Positions 24,630 to 32,867 of a stretch of 64,000 nucleotides of DNA are shown here, piece after piece (the stretch's first letter is position 1; each line of letters begins with the position of its first letter). A program made the translations under genes and the position numbers. Below the pieces are notes generated by a model that did not search any database, had not been told where the DNA came from, and saw nothing but the letters and a program-made list of their open reading frames with translations. This DNA is from DAOTWP01 sp034435675 (GTDB lineage Bacteria > Chloroflexota > Anaerolineae > Aggregatilineales > Phototrophicaceae). The stretch spans positions 1 through 64,000 of the forward strand of contig DAOTWP010000291.1 in the NCBI GenBank assembly GCA_034435675.1, in the 5' to 3' direction.

Positions 24630-27032
24630 GTGCGCCTGTCTGCCGACTTCAACATTCAGACCGGGGCAATCCATTTCGGCGAGCTGGGAGCAGCACCGGC
24701 GCAGCCGCTTGCTGCCATTCAGCCGGGACCAATTGACGACATCGTTGCGCCGCTCATTCGCTATTACGACCCCACCGCGATTGAAGTTGACCAGTTGATG
24801 CTGACATCACAGGGAACCTGGGCGAACCTGCGCGGCGCGTGGGATGATCCCGTGAATCTGCCCGATCTTGTCCGTGCGCGCAAGGATCTGACTGTGCAGG
24901 AATGGCGGCATCGCAGCACACAGGGACGTGATCATTACGTGCGGGTGGTCTATTTGGGATTTGGCTACCCCATTCGTCACCGGATGTCGCTGATCAAAGT
25001 CACAGAACGCAAATTCCAGACGATCCCTGGCACAAACGATATCGCCGCTTATCTGCGGCAGCGTATGTATCTGGTGCCGCGTGAACTGGTCAAAGAGTAT
25101 GCGGACGCCCTGTATGCAGATCGCAAACAGGGGCGCGAAATGCCGATCAAGCGCCTGCGACTGCTCACTTCGGTCACACCGAATATTGATGCGCCGCAGT
25201 ATATCCCCGGCGCACAGGGCGCGTTCTGGATTCGGGTGGGCGGCAATCCGTTTCCGTTCGAGATGCTGGGACATGATCTTGAAAGTAGCCCGGTCAATAT
25301 GACCGGTGGGCTGATTTTCGTACCAATCAGCCTGATTAACGACGCGAACGCGCTGGAAGCGGTGCGGCAGGAATATGCCAAAAGCGCGAGCAAGGCGCTG
25401 CGCAAAATCAGTGTACCCTACCAGCGGGTGCATTATGCCCAACGCTTCAAGAAGCCGGACAACAGCAGCTACGAAGGCAATTCCGCGCTGGAAACCTCGG
25501 CGCTGTACTTTACCACCCATGCCCTCTCCGGTTCGCTGAACAATCCCGCGAATGTGCCGCCCTTTGCGCCCTACCTGCATGAGACGGTTGCCGCCGAAGT
25601 GCGCATCCCTGCTGCGGACCAGCTTGCCAAAGGGCAGGGCGACCACGAAATTCGCCTGTTCGCCAGGTATCTTGACAGGCTTCAGAATGACGCCACTGTG
25701 TTTGCCGAACTGGTCAAGAAGAAAGCGGTTGAGTTCGCCGCGGAGCAGGCAGGCGGGCTGACCACGCCGAATGTCAACATGAGCGGCATCTCGCAGCATC
25801 TCGGACCGGTTGCCGGAACGCTGAACCAACTTGCCAGCGGCACATTTGACCCGCTGGATTTCTTCAATGGGGTCAGCGCAAAACTGCTGGGGGGTATTGA
25901 CCTGTTCGAAATCATCAGCAGCCTTACCGCCGGTGTCGCAGGTCCGGACGGCTTCGCCAATCAGTTCCCGAAGATGCTCAGCCTGCCGGAACCCGCCCCG
26001 CCCCAGACACCACAGCGTATCAAAACAGCTTTCAAGTGGGAGCCAAAGGTCAGACAGTTTTTGCCGTTTGAGCCGACAGATGACACGCGCCTGACTGTCA
26101 ATGTTGAGCTTGTGCAGCACCTTGATAATCCGGCTTCGCCGCCGTCTGCGAGTATTATAGGCGAGATTACGGCTTTCTATATCAACTTTCTGGAGATCAT
26201 CCGCATTCGTTTCGACGAACTGCGTTTCACCAAAAAGGACAACCAGAAACTTGATGTGCATGTGGTTATCCCCGATGGCGGCATCGAGTTCGGTGGTCCA
26301 CTGAAGTTTCTCAACGAACTTGAAAAATATCTTGACCCCGGTCAGTTTGTTGACCCGCCGAGTTTGTCTGTTTCGTCATCAGGCGTAGTGGTGGGCTATT
26401 CGCTGGAACTGCCGCCGCTGGCGGTAGGTATCTTTACGCTGAAAAACGTGGCGCTGGGGGCTGCGCTGACCATTCCCTTCGGCACAGACACGGCGCGGGT
26501 GCGGTTCAACCTGTCGGAGCGGCATAACCCCTTCCAGCTGGCAGTGATGATCTTCGCAGGGGGTGGTTTCTTTGCCATTACGCTGGGTGCGCACGGCATG
26601 GAAGTGCTGGAAATTGCGCTGGAATTTGGCGGATCATTGTCGCTGGATATTGGTGTTGCCAGCGGCGGTGTGTCGGTGATGGCTGGTATCTACTTCAAGC
26701 TGGAAAACAAGGTTGAGAGCGGTGTCAAGATCTTCAGTATTCAGCTTACTGCCTATATTCGCCTCAATGGACATCTCTCGGTGCTGGGCTTGGTCAGCAT
26801 CTCAATTGAGTTCTATCTGGAGCTAACCTACAAAGAGGTTGAAAAAGATGGCGTAAGTAAGTCCAAATTGACCGGGCGCGCTACCGTGACGGTGGAGGTC
26901 GAGGTCTTGTTCTTTAGCATTTCGGTCAGCATGACCGTTGAACGCACGCTAAGCGGCAGCGCCGATGACCCGACCTTCACTGATATGCTGACGCCGGGCG
27001 ACTGGTTTGAATACGGCGAAGCGTTCGCCTGA
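24630..27032 (+). CDS. Unknown large protein; probably the C-terminal part of the TAG-split gene
   Basis: An 800-codon frame beginning at GTG 24630, in frame with the gene before it and separated by a single TAG plus one codon. No Shine-Dalgarno sequence precedes the GTG, so expression would need readthrough, re-initiation or a sequence correction. There is no signal peptide. The last ~150 residues (about 640-790) alternate Gly/hydrophobic strands such as GGSLSLDIGVASGGVSVMAG and VEVEVLFFSISVSMTVERTL, suggesting a beta-rich sheet, solenoid or pore-like structure. I do not recognise the family. Confidence 0.75.
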   Translation: MRLSADFNIQTGAIHFGELGAAPAQPLAAIQPGPIDDIVAPLIRYYDPTAIEVDQLMLTSQGTWANLRGAWDDPVNLPDLVRARKDLTVQEWRHRSTQGRDHYVRVVYLGFGYPIRHRMSLIKVTERKFQTIPGTNDIAAYLRQRMYLVPRELVKEYADALYADRKQGREMPIKRLRLLTSVTPNIDAPQYIPGAQGAFWIRVGGNPFPFEMLGHDLESSPVNMTGGLIFVPISLINDANALEAVRQEYAKSASKALRKISVPYQRVHYAQRFKKPDNSSYEGNSALETSALYFTTHALSGSLNNPANVPPFAPYLHETVAAEVRIPAADQLAKGQGDHEIRLFARYLDRLQNDATVFAELVKKKAVEFAAEQAGGLTTPNVNMSGISQHLGPVAGTLNQLASGTFDPLDFFNGVSAKLLGGIDLFEIISSLTAGVAGPDGFANQFPKMLSLPEPAPPQTPQRIKTAFKWEPKVRQFLPFEPTDDTRLTVNVELVQHLDNPASPPSASIIGEITAFYINFLEIIRIRFDELRFTKKDNQKLDVHVVIPDGGIEFGGPLKFLNELEKYLDPGQFVDPPSLSVSSSGVVVGYSLELPPLAVGIFTLKNVALGAALTIPFGTDTARVRFNLSERHNPFQLAVMIFAGGGFFAITLGAHGMEVLEIALEFGGSLSLDIGVASGGVSVMAGIYFKLENKVESGVKIFSIQLTAYIRLNGHLSVLGLVSISIEFYLELTYKEVEKDGVSKSKLTGRATVTVEVEVLFFSISVSMTVERTLSGSADDPTFTDMLTPGDWFEYGEAFA

Positions 27033-27046
27033 TAGGGGGAAAAGCC

Positions 27047-30000
27047 ATGCACAAACAAACAATCTTATGGACAGCGCTGCCTAACGGCGTTGTTGAAAGA
27101 GACGGCGAACGTTTCTTACGCATCTCCGTATACGTGTCACCCCGTTTGCAGCTCAGCGCAGACGAAGGGATGACACTGGATCGCTTTCCGGATTGGCGTC
27201 ATTGGACGAAGACGGTCAGCGATATTGCGGGCTACACGATTACTATCGGTGGATTCACCACACAGGTGCGGTTGGCAGATCCGGGTGTGCTGCGCCCGGC
27301 ATTGTGGGACAGCATGTTCAACGATGATACCTTTGTCAAGCCCTACGAATTCCCCGATTATCGTGATCGTCTGATCATCTCGTATCCGGCAGCGGGCATT
27401 GCCCACCATTTGCAATCGCTTTACCAGCAGGCAGGCGTTCTGCCGCGCGGTGTCATGCAAGCGGACACTGATGATGTGGGCAGTAGCGATATTCTGGAAA
27501 CTCTGGCTAAGATGGACATTCGCTGGGATAAAATCGCGGCGCGGCGTTTTCGGGATGTGCTTGCAGAGCGAACGCTGGGCAGCTTTCTGACGGATTTCAG
27601 CCAGCTTTCGCTTGATAACCAGTTCTCGCTGCTGGATCAGCACGTACTGGCTGATGATGCACTGGTCTCACCAACACAGCCGATACAGACCAACCCGCAA
27701 GAAGATTATAAGCGACTACTGCTGTTCCACACCCCGCCGGAGCAGCTGTTCAGCACAGAGGAGGAAGACCAGCGGGCAGTGCAGCGTCCCTATCCGCCGC
27801 TGCCCCGTGGTGAAGACGGTTTCCAGCGCTATATGGATTTCCACGAAGCGGTCAGCATGCTGGGGACCTACCCGCTGCTGCTGCGCCAACTAGGGCTGGT
27901 GCTTGATCTGGAAGTCCCGCAAGCCGATATTCCGCTGGGGGCGTTGAATGTGCAGGTGCTGCCGGATTGGACCAGCAGCAGCGATGTGGAATCAGAGTCG
28001 GTGTCACCGCGCACCGCCGCCATACATCAGCGCAGTACAACTTTCAGTAACATGTTTCTGGCGCGTCCACGCCCGGATGGTGGCGGGATGATCCGCAATG
28101 GCGTGCTTAATCTGGATTTGAGCGATTTTGCGCTGGTGCAGTTCGATGTGGACGGTGGTGCTATCAAACTGATGGACTTTGCGCGCAGTATCAGCAGCGG
28201 CTTGTTTGCGCCGGATGACGTGTACAGCGCCGTACTGCCCGCACTGCGTTCTGCCGGTTTATCGCTTAACCTGACCAATCGCGCTAACCGACTGTACCAG
28301 CACTTTAACCAGACTGCGCAGAACAACAACAGAGTCGAAGCGCAGCAGAATATCCTGCTCTATGCCGAGGATATTCTGCGGGGGTATCGCGTTGACATCT
28401 GGGACAGCTCGACCAAAAGCTGGCACACACTGTGTCTGCGAGATGGCGTCTACAAGCTGGAAGACACGGTCATTGGCATGCCCGAAACGGTGGATGAGGG
28501 TTTTGCGCAGATGGCGATGACGCAGCAGGCGCAGACCGAAGAAGACACCCCCCCGGAGTCAGACGACCTGTATCTGCATGAGTCGCTGTTCCGCTGGGAA
28601 GGCTGGAGCCTGGTCGCGCCGCGCCCCGGCAAGAGCATTCCGCCTGAAGGTGATACCAATACAGCCCCGCGTGAGGAACCCAATACGCCGCTGATGCCGT
28701 TTAAACTGGAGGTCAACTTCAAGGCGGCACGGCGTTCGCTGCCTCGGTTGCGTTTTGGCACTGAGTACCGGATGCGGGTGCGGGTTGTGGACCTGGCAGG
28801 TAACAGCCTTGCGCCGGGTGAGGGGGGCGATTTGGGTGCATTTCCGCCCACGCGCCTGCGACCGCTGCCCTATCTGCGCTACGAACCCTTAGGATCGCCG
28901 TATGTGCTGCTGCGCAAAAAGATCACTATGCAGGATGCGGGGGAGTCGCTGGCACGGCTGGTTATTCGCAGTTTTAATGACGCCCCCGATAAAGATGCGC
29001 TGCTGAGCAGCGACATCAACGAACGGCATATCGCGCCGCCGCCCACGACACAGCTCATGGCGGAAACGCACGCTGTCTTTGATGATCCACAGGGACGTCT
29101 GAAGAATGATTCCACGACATATGCGCTGATTGCAGCGCGTGATAACCCCGTTGACCTCAGCCAGACCGAAACGCCGGTCATTCCGCAGGCGCAGATGCCA
29201 ATCACGTATCTGCCCGATCCGCTGGCGGTAGGGGCAGCGCTGCGCGATCTGCCTGGTGCTCCCGAAGGCATGATCGGACGGGTTAGCAGCAATGGGGCAT
29301 TCGAATTTGCGGCAGTGCCGGGTATTCTGGTGCGCCCCGGCTCTGTTGTGCAGATCCCCTTCACCGGGAATGGCGGACCAATTTCTGCGCCATTCCCGCC
29401 CGGTTTGCAGGCGCTGTATCTGTTTAACGAGGGCGAAGGCAGCCTTGTGCGCGATGTTTCCGGGGTGGGTACGCCTCTTGATCTGACGATTGCCGATCCC
29501 GGTAATGTCACATGGGGTAGTGGACGGCTGACGGTGAACGCCGCCACGATTATTGCCTCGTCAGTCCCGGCGGTCAAAATCACCAGTGCCTGCCGCAGCA
29601 CGAACGAAGTCAGTGTGGAGGCGTGGGTCGAGCCGGCAAATACCGTCCAATCAGGTCCAGCGCGCATTGTTGCGCTATCCGAGGACCAGGGGGATCGTAA
29701 CTTCACGTTGGGGCAGGGCTTGTGGGGCGAACAGCCAAGCAACGTATTCGATTTTCGCGTGCGCACGCACAGCACCGACGCGAACGGGCGTCCCTCATTA
29801 ACAACCCCCACAGGGTTTGCGACAACTGCGCTGACGCACATTGTCTGCACGCGCCGTGCGGATGGCACACGCACCATTTATGTTAATGGCGCAGTTGCAA
29901 CCAGTGATATCAGCACAGGTACATTTACCCCGTGGAATGATGCTTTTTATCTGGCGCTGGCGAATGAATTTGTCGCGCCGCGCGCATGGTTGGGCAGCTA

Positions 30001-31930
30001 TCACCTTGTCGCTGTCTATAACCGTGCGCTGACATCCGAAGAAGTTCAGACGCGCTTCACAAGCGGTGCGGGTATCTCCAGCCCGGTGCCTGATCTGCTG
30101 GAGCGGATGCTCAATGCAGCCTCCTTCCGGCTGGCGCTGACGGAGCATGCGGACGGCTTTACCGCGCCGCACTGGAACGCAGCAGAACGGGTGCTGACGG
30201 TTTATCTGCCTAAAGCTGAAGAGATGCATTTCTCGTTAAGCACATATATGTCGGCGGATGATCTACGTTTGATGGGCGTCTGGAACTGGCTGCGCGAGTA
30301 CCTTGATGGTGAAGTGCGCCAGGCGCTCACCGATCCGGATAGACTGGAATCACTGGCACATCATACTGTGAATCTGGCACAGTATGCGCTGGAGGGCGGG
30401 CACGAAATGCTCACACCCGCGCGGCAGATTGTGCTGGTGCATGCCGTGCAGCAGCCTATCGGTGTCCCGTATGTCTGTGAACTGACAGCGCAGCGTAAGC
30501 TTAACGAAACGCTGGCGCGCTTGATGGGCGAAATTCGGGTTCACGGTAAGAGTACGGTCAAGATTGACCTGTTGGCAGCATGGCAGGAACCGGTAGATGA
30601 TTTGAATGTACCCGGACCTGACCTTCGCAGTGTGCAGGCACACGCAGCAGAAGTGCCCATTAGCACGCTCTACGGCGGCACGATTTACCAGCATGGCAGA
30701 TCGGTGGCCAACTATGATTCGCAAGCCGATGCGCTGAAATTCATCAGTTATGCCTACCCAGTGCATGAATTTCGTGACACAAAGCACCGCATAGTGCAGT
30801 ATACGGTGACGGCGACATCGCGCTATAAGGAGTATTTCGCGGGGGATGTTCCTGGCGGTTTCACGCGCAGCAGCGAACCCACGCTGGTGAATGTGCCCAA
30901 CACGGCGCGCCCCGCCGCCCCGCTAGTGCGCTATATACTGCCGACCTACGGCTGGAAACGCGAAACAACCACGAATCTGATCGGTAGTTATCGTCGCGGG
31001 GGTGGGCTGCGCGTTTATCTGGAACGCCCCTGGTATTCTTCCGGCGAAGGTGAACTGCTTGGGGTTGTGTTGTGGCAGGGCGGCAGTCTGACCGATGAGC
31101 AGCGCGAGAAGCTCAAACCGTTCATCTCGCAGATTGGGGTCGATCCCCTCTGGGGCAGTGCCCCGACCAGTACAATGCTGGCGAGTTACCACTTCACCAA
31201 TGAGATGACGAACATGAGTTATCTGCATCTGCCAGAGGTTGACGCGGTAGAGGTTCCGATCGAAAACAAACGCCTGGGTGTGGTTGGTCACAATGTCGGT
31301 TATGACCCCGAACGCCGCCTTTGGTACTGTGACATCGAGATTGACCCCGGCGACTCCTACACACCATTTGTCCGGTTGGCGCTGGCACGTTTCCAACCTG
31401 ACTCGGTAGAAGGCGCGCACCTGTCGCAAATCGTCCTCGCCGATTTTGCCCAGCTTGCGCCGAATCGTGCCGCAATCCTGACTTACGATCCTTATGAACC
31501 GGGAGCCATTGATCTCGTCATCTCTGGTTTCACTTACCGTCAGTCCGCCGATTTGCAGGGCAATCCTGTTGCTGATGGTAGCTTCTTTGTCATCAGTGTC
31601 GAAAAACGCGATCCCGATATTATGGGTGATCTAGGCTGGATTGAAGATGCCAGCATTGTCATTACGCCAACAAACACCAGCGACATTGACCAGGTGTTGT
31701 GGAAGGGTCAACTGGCGCTTCCGGCAACACGCGAACCCGGACAGTACCGTGTGGTCATCCGTGAGTACGAAGAACTGTATGGTCGCCAGCGCCTGGTTTT
31801 CCAGGTGCCCAGTCGCCGCCGTTTCCGAGCTGGTGGCATGCGTGGCAGTTTCTATATTCTGCCGTCCATTGCTACGGAAATTCCAGTGCGCCGCCGCCGG
31901 TTGGTCTACGCCGATACGCTTGAACTGTAA
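27047..31930 (+). CDS. Giant cytoplasmic protein of unknown function with a LamG-like domain
   Basis: A 1627-aa protein starting 14 bases after the previous gene, with GGGGGA before its ATG, so it belongs to the same operon. There is no signal peptide or membrane segment. Residues ~786-1008 look like a concanavalin A/LamG-like jelly roll (GLQALYLFNEGEGSLVRDVS, VSVEAWVEPAN, TRTIYVNGAVATSD, YHLVAVYNRALTSEEV). A stretch near 570 (YRMRVRVVDLAGNSL) resembles an Fn3-like strand pair. Other parts match nothing I know. Size, operon position and lack of export signal suggest a partner or assembly subunit of the split protein upstream. Confidence 0.85.
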   Translation: MHKQTILWTALPNGVVERDGERFLRISVYVSPRLQLSADEGMTLDRFPDWRHWTKTVSDIAGYTITIGGFTTQVRLADPGVLRPALWDSMFNDDTFVKPYEFPDYRDRLIISYPAAGIAHHLQSLYQQAGVLPRGVMQADTDDVGSSDILETLAKMDIRWDKIAARRFRDVLAERTLGSFLTDFSQLSLDNQFSLLDQHVLADDALVSPTQPIQTNPQEDYKRLLLFHTPPEQLFSTEEEDQRAVQRPYPPLPRGEDGFQRYMDFHEAVSMLGTYPLLLRQLGLVLDLEVPQADIPLGALNVQVLPDWTSSSDVESESVSPRTAAIHQRSTTFSNMFLARPRPDGGGMIRNGVLNLDLSDFALVQFDVDGGAIKLMDFARSISSGLFAPDDVYSAVLPALRSAGLSLNLTNRANRLYQHFNQTAQNNNRVEAQQNILLYAEDILRGYRVDIWDSSTKSWHTLCLRDGVYKLEDTVIGMPETVDEGFAQMAMTQQAQTEEDTPPESDDLYLHESLFRWEGWSLVAPRPGKSIPPEGDTNTAPREEPNTPLMPFKLEVNFKAARRSLPRLRFGTEYRMRVRVVDLAGNSLAPGEGGDLGAFPPTRLRPLPYLRYEPLGSPYVLLRKKITMQDAGESLARLVIRSFNDAPDKDALLSSDINERHIAPPPTTQLMAETHAVFDDPQGRLKNDSTTYALIAARDNPVDLSQTETPVIPQAQMPITYLPDPLAVGAALRDLPGAPEGMIGRVSSNGAFEFAAVPGILVRPGSVVQIPFTGNGGPISAPFPPGLQALYLFNEGEGSLVRDVSGVGTPLDLTIADPGNVTWGSGRLTVNAATIIASSVPAVKITSACRSTNEVSVEAWVEPANTVQSGPARIVALSEDQGDRNFTLGQGLWGEQPSNVFDFRVRTHSTDANGRPSLTTPTGFATTALTHIVCTRRADGTRTIYVNGAVATSDISTGTFTPWNDAFYLALANEFVAPRAWLGSYHLVAVYNRALTSEEVQTRFTSGAGISSPVPDLLERMLNAASFRLALTEHADGFTAPHWNAAERVLTVYLPKAEEMHFSLSTYMSADDLRLMGVWNWLREYLDGEVRQALTDPDRLESLAHHTVNLAQYALEGGHEMLTPARQIVLVHAVQQPIGVPYVCELTAQRKLNETLARLMGEIRVHGKSTVKIDLLAAWQEPVDDLNVPGPDLRSVQAHAAEVPISTLYGGTIYQHGRSVANYDSQADALKFISYAYPVHEFRDTKHRIVQYTVTATSRYKEYFAGDVPGGFTRSSEPTLVNVPNTARPAAPLVRYILPTYGWKRETTTNLIGSYRRGGGLRVYLERPWYSSGEGELLGVVLWQGGSLTDEQREKLKPFISQIGVDPLWGSAPTSTMLASYHFTNEMTNMSYLHLPEVDAVEVPIENKRLGVVGHNVGYDPERRLWYCDIEIDPGDSYTPFVRLALARFQPDSVEGAHLSQIVLADFAQLAPNRAAILTYDPYEPGAIDLVISGFTYRQSADLQGNPVADGSFFVISVEKRDPDIMGDLGWIEDASIVITPTNTSDIDQVLWKGQLALPATREPGQYRVVIREYEELYGRQRLVFQVPSRRRFRAGGMRGSFYILPSIATEIPVRRRRLVYADTLEL

Positions 31931-32154
31931 GCGACGGGACAGCAAGAAATGGTGTTCTGCTTCTTTCTAGCGCCTTCCGCCCAGCAGAACATGCACCCGG
32001 TCAGGTGCAGACGTGTACGACTGCGCGCACGCTAACGTCCTGTTTGTTGATAGGACTCACCCAACGGCGATACTGATCCCGATTGGCTTGCGGCTTGCGC
32101 CCCTTGGTTCTGTGCAGTCTGCAGGTTGTGTTGATTGCATAAGCGCTGCTTCCA

Positions 32155-32200
32155 GGTGTCTGTCAGCGAGATACCACGCACCCATACGCTGACAGACACC
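32155..32200. repeat. 14-bp perfect inverted repeat
   Basis: GGTGTCTGTCAGCG (32155-32168) and its exact reverse complement (32187-32200) enclose 18 bases. It resembles the terminal repeats of some insertion sequences, but could also be an RNA hairpin. Part of one arm (TCAGCGAGAT) can instead pair with 32224-32233. Confidence 0.5.
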
Positions 32201-32294
32201 TTCGAAACCCTAACAAGACTGCAATCTCGCTGATAGATTTGCCCTGCTGCCTTGACTTGCAGGCTTTCTGACGGCTTTCGTGTTGCGCATGCAA
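32163..32294 (-). pseudogene. Possible remnant of a transposase helix-turn-helix
   Basis: A minus-strand frame reads RQQGKSISEIAVLLGF, which closely resembles the N-terminal helix-turn-helix of IS630-like and related transposases, then drifts and stops within ~15 residues. There is no start codon or ribosome-binding site, and the inverted repeat at 32155-32200 overlaps its end. Suggested as a decayed insertion sequence; short and therefore uncertain. Confidence 0.35.
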
Positions 32295-32356
32295 GAATGT
32301 ATCCCCCTTGTCAATCAATGGATACCCTAACTAACAGTGTACCGGCTGTAGGTAAC

Positions 32357-32382
32357 AAAAAACCCTCGGAAAATCAGAGGGT
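32357..32382 (-). terminator. Terminator downstream of the two tRNA genes
   Basis: Minus-strand stem ACCCTC/GAGGGT followed by six T residues. Confidence 0.7.
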
Positions 32383-32405
32383 CTTAAAGCACTTTACATA
32401 ACTAG

Positions 32406-32479
32406 TGCTGATGGTGTGACTCGAACACACGACCTGACGATTATGAGTCGTCCGCTCTAGCCAGCTGAGCTACATCAGC
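32406..32479 (-). tRNA. tRNA with CAT anticodon (elongator Met or Ile2)
   Basis: Full cloverleaf of 74 nt: acceptor stem GCTGATG/CATCAGC with discriminator A, D arm GCTC/GAGC, anticodon arm GACGA-CTCATAA-TCGTC, T arm GTGTG-TTCGAGT-CACAC. The anticodon is CAT. It pairs normally at 1:72, so it is not an initiator. The anticodon arm resembles tRNA-Ile2, whose C34 becomes lysidine, while the D arm resembles elongator Met; the identity is unresolved. CCA is not encoded. Confidence 0.9.
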
Positions 32480-32497
32480 GAACAATATAGAATTGAG

Positions 32498-32569
32498 TAG
32501 CGGGAGCAGGATTCGAACCTGCGACCTCCGGGTTATGAGCCCGACGAGCTGCCTCTGCTCTATCCCGCA
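32498..32569 (-). tRNA. Initiator tRNA-fMet (CAT)
   Basis: A 72-nt cloverleaf with the initiator hallmarks: a mismatch at the first acceptor pair (U1 opposite U72) and three consecutive G:C pairs below the anticodon loop (CGGG-CTCATAA-CCCG). T arm is GCAGG-TTCGAAT-CCTGC. CCA is not encoded. It lies 18 bases from the other CAT tRNA and is probably co-transcribed with it. Confidence 0.95.
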
Positions 32570-32671
32570 GCGTAATATAGAGCAGTCTAGCATAGCCCCT
32601 GGGGCATGTCAACGGTAGTTTGCCCATGACTCCAGCATCGCCCTTATCGAAGCACATCCTGGCTTGGGACT

Positions 32672-32806
32672 GTGTGCCTTGCCGCGCAGCTAGCTGCCTG
32701 CCGGTGCAAGTTCGCCACCGGTTTTCTGACCGCCGCCACTGTGTTGGTGGTCATCGGCGGTGGTGTCTGGTTGTTAAACGTGCTTACCAGCACGCCTGCC
32801 GTGTAA
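32672..32806 (+). CDS. Possible small membrane protein (44 aa)
   Basis: A frame from GTG 32672 to TAA ends in one strong hydrophobic helix (FLTAATVLVVIGGGVWLLNV). It has no clear ribosome-binding site and is followed directly by a large hairpin. Frame and composition suggest a real small protein or the remnant of one, but support is weak. Confidence 0.25.
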   Translation: MCLAAQLAACRCKFATGFLTAATVLVVIGGGVWLLNVLTSTPAV

Positions 32807-32810
32807 GGAA

Positions 32811-32861
32811 ACCAGGCGGGGAACTGCCGCCGTGACTGACGGCAGCGATCCCCCGTCTGGT
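32811..32861. terminator. Large two-tier hairpin, probable bidirectional terminator
   Basis: An inner stem CTGCCG/CGGCAG is enclosed by an outer imperfect stem ACCAG-CGGGG/CCCCG-CTGGT. It lies just past the stop of the minus-strand gene at 32868. Confidence 0.5.
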
Positions 32862-32867
32862 GCTGCC

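Larger units (their letters stand above)
31931..32355. other. Intergenic region with a degraded mobile-element-like segment
   Basis: No intact gene. The stretch contains a 14-bp inverted repeat and a minus-strand frame with a broken transposase-like helix-turn-helix, both listed separately. The rest shows no clear signal. Confidence 0.5.

Noticed and set aside
24807..26261. Minus-strand frame of 484 codons opposite the split giant gene
   Set aside because: Its composition (many Arg, His and Cys) and lack of motifs mark it as a shadow; the plus-strand gene continues through it with normal codon use.
32296..32316. CCCCCTTGTC near the tRNA genes as another copy of the hairpin repeat
   Set aside because: It has only one arm and the flanks do not match the other copies.
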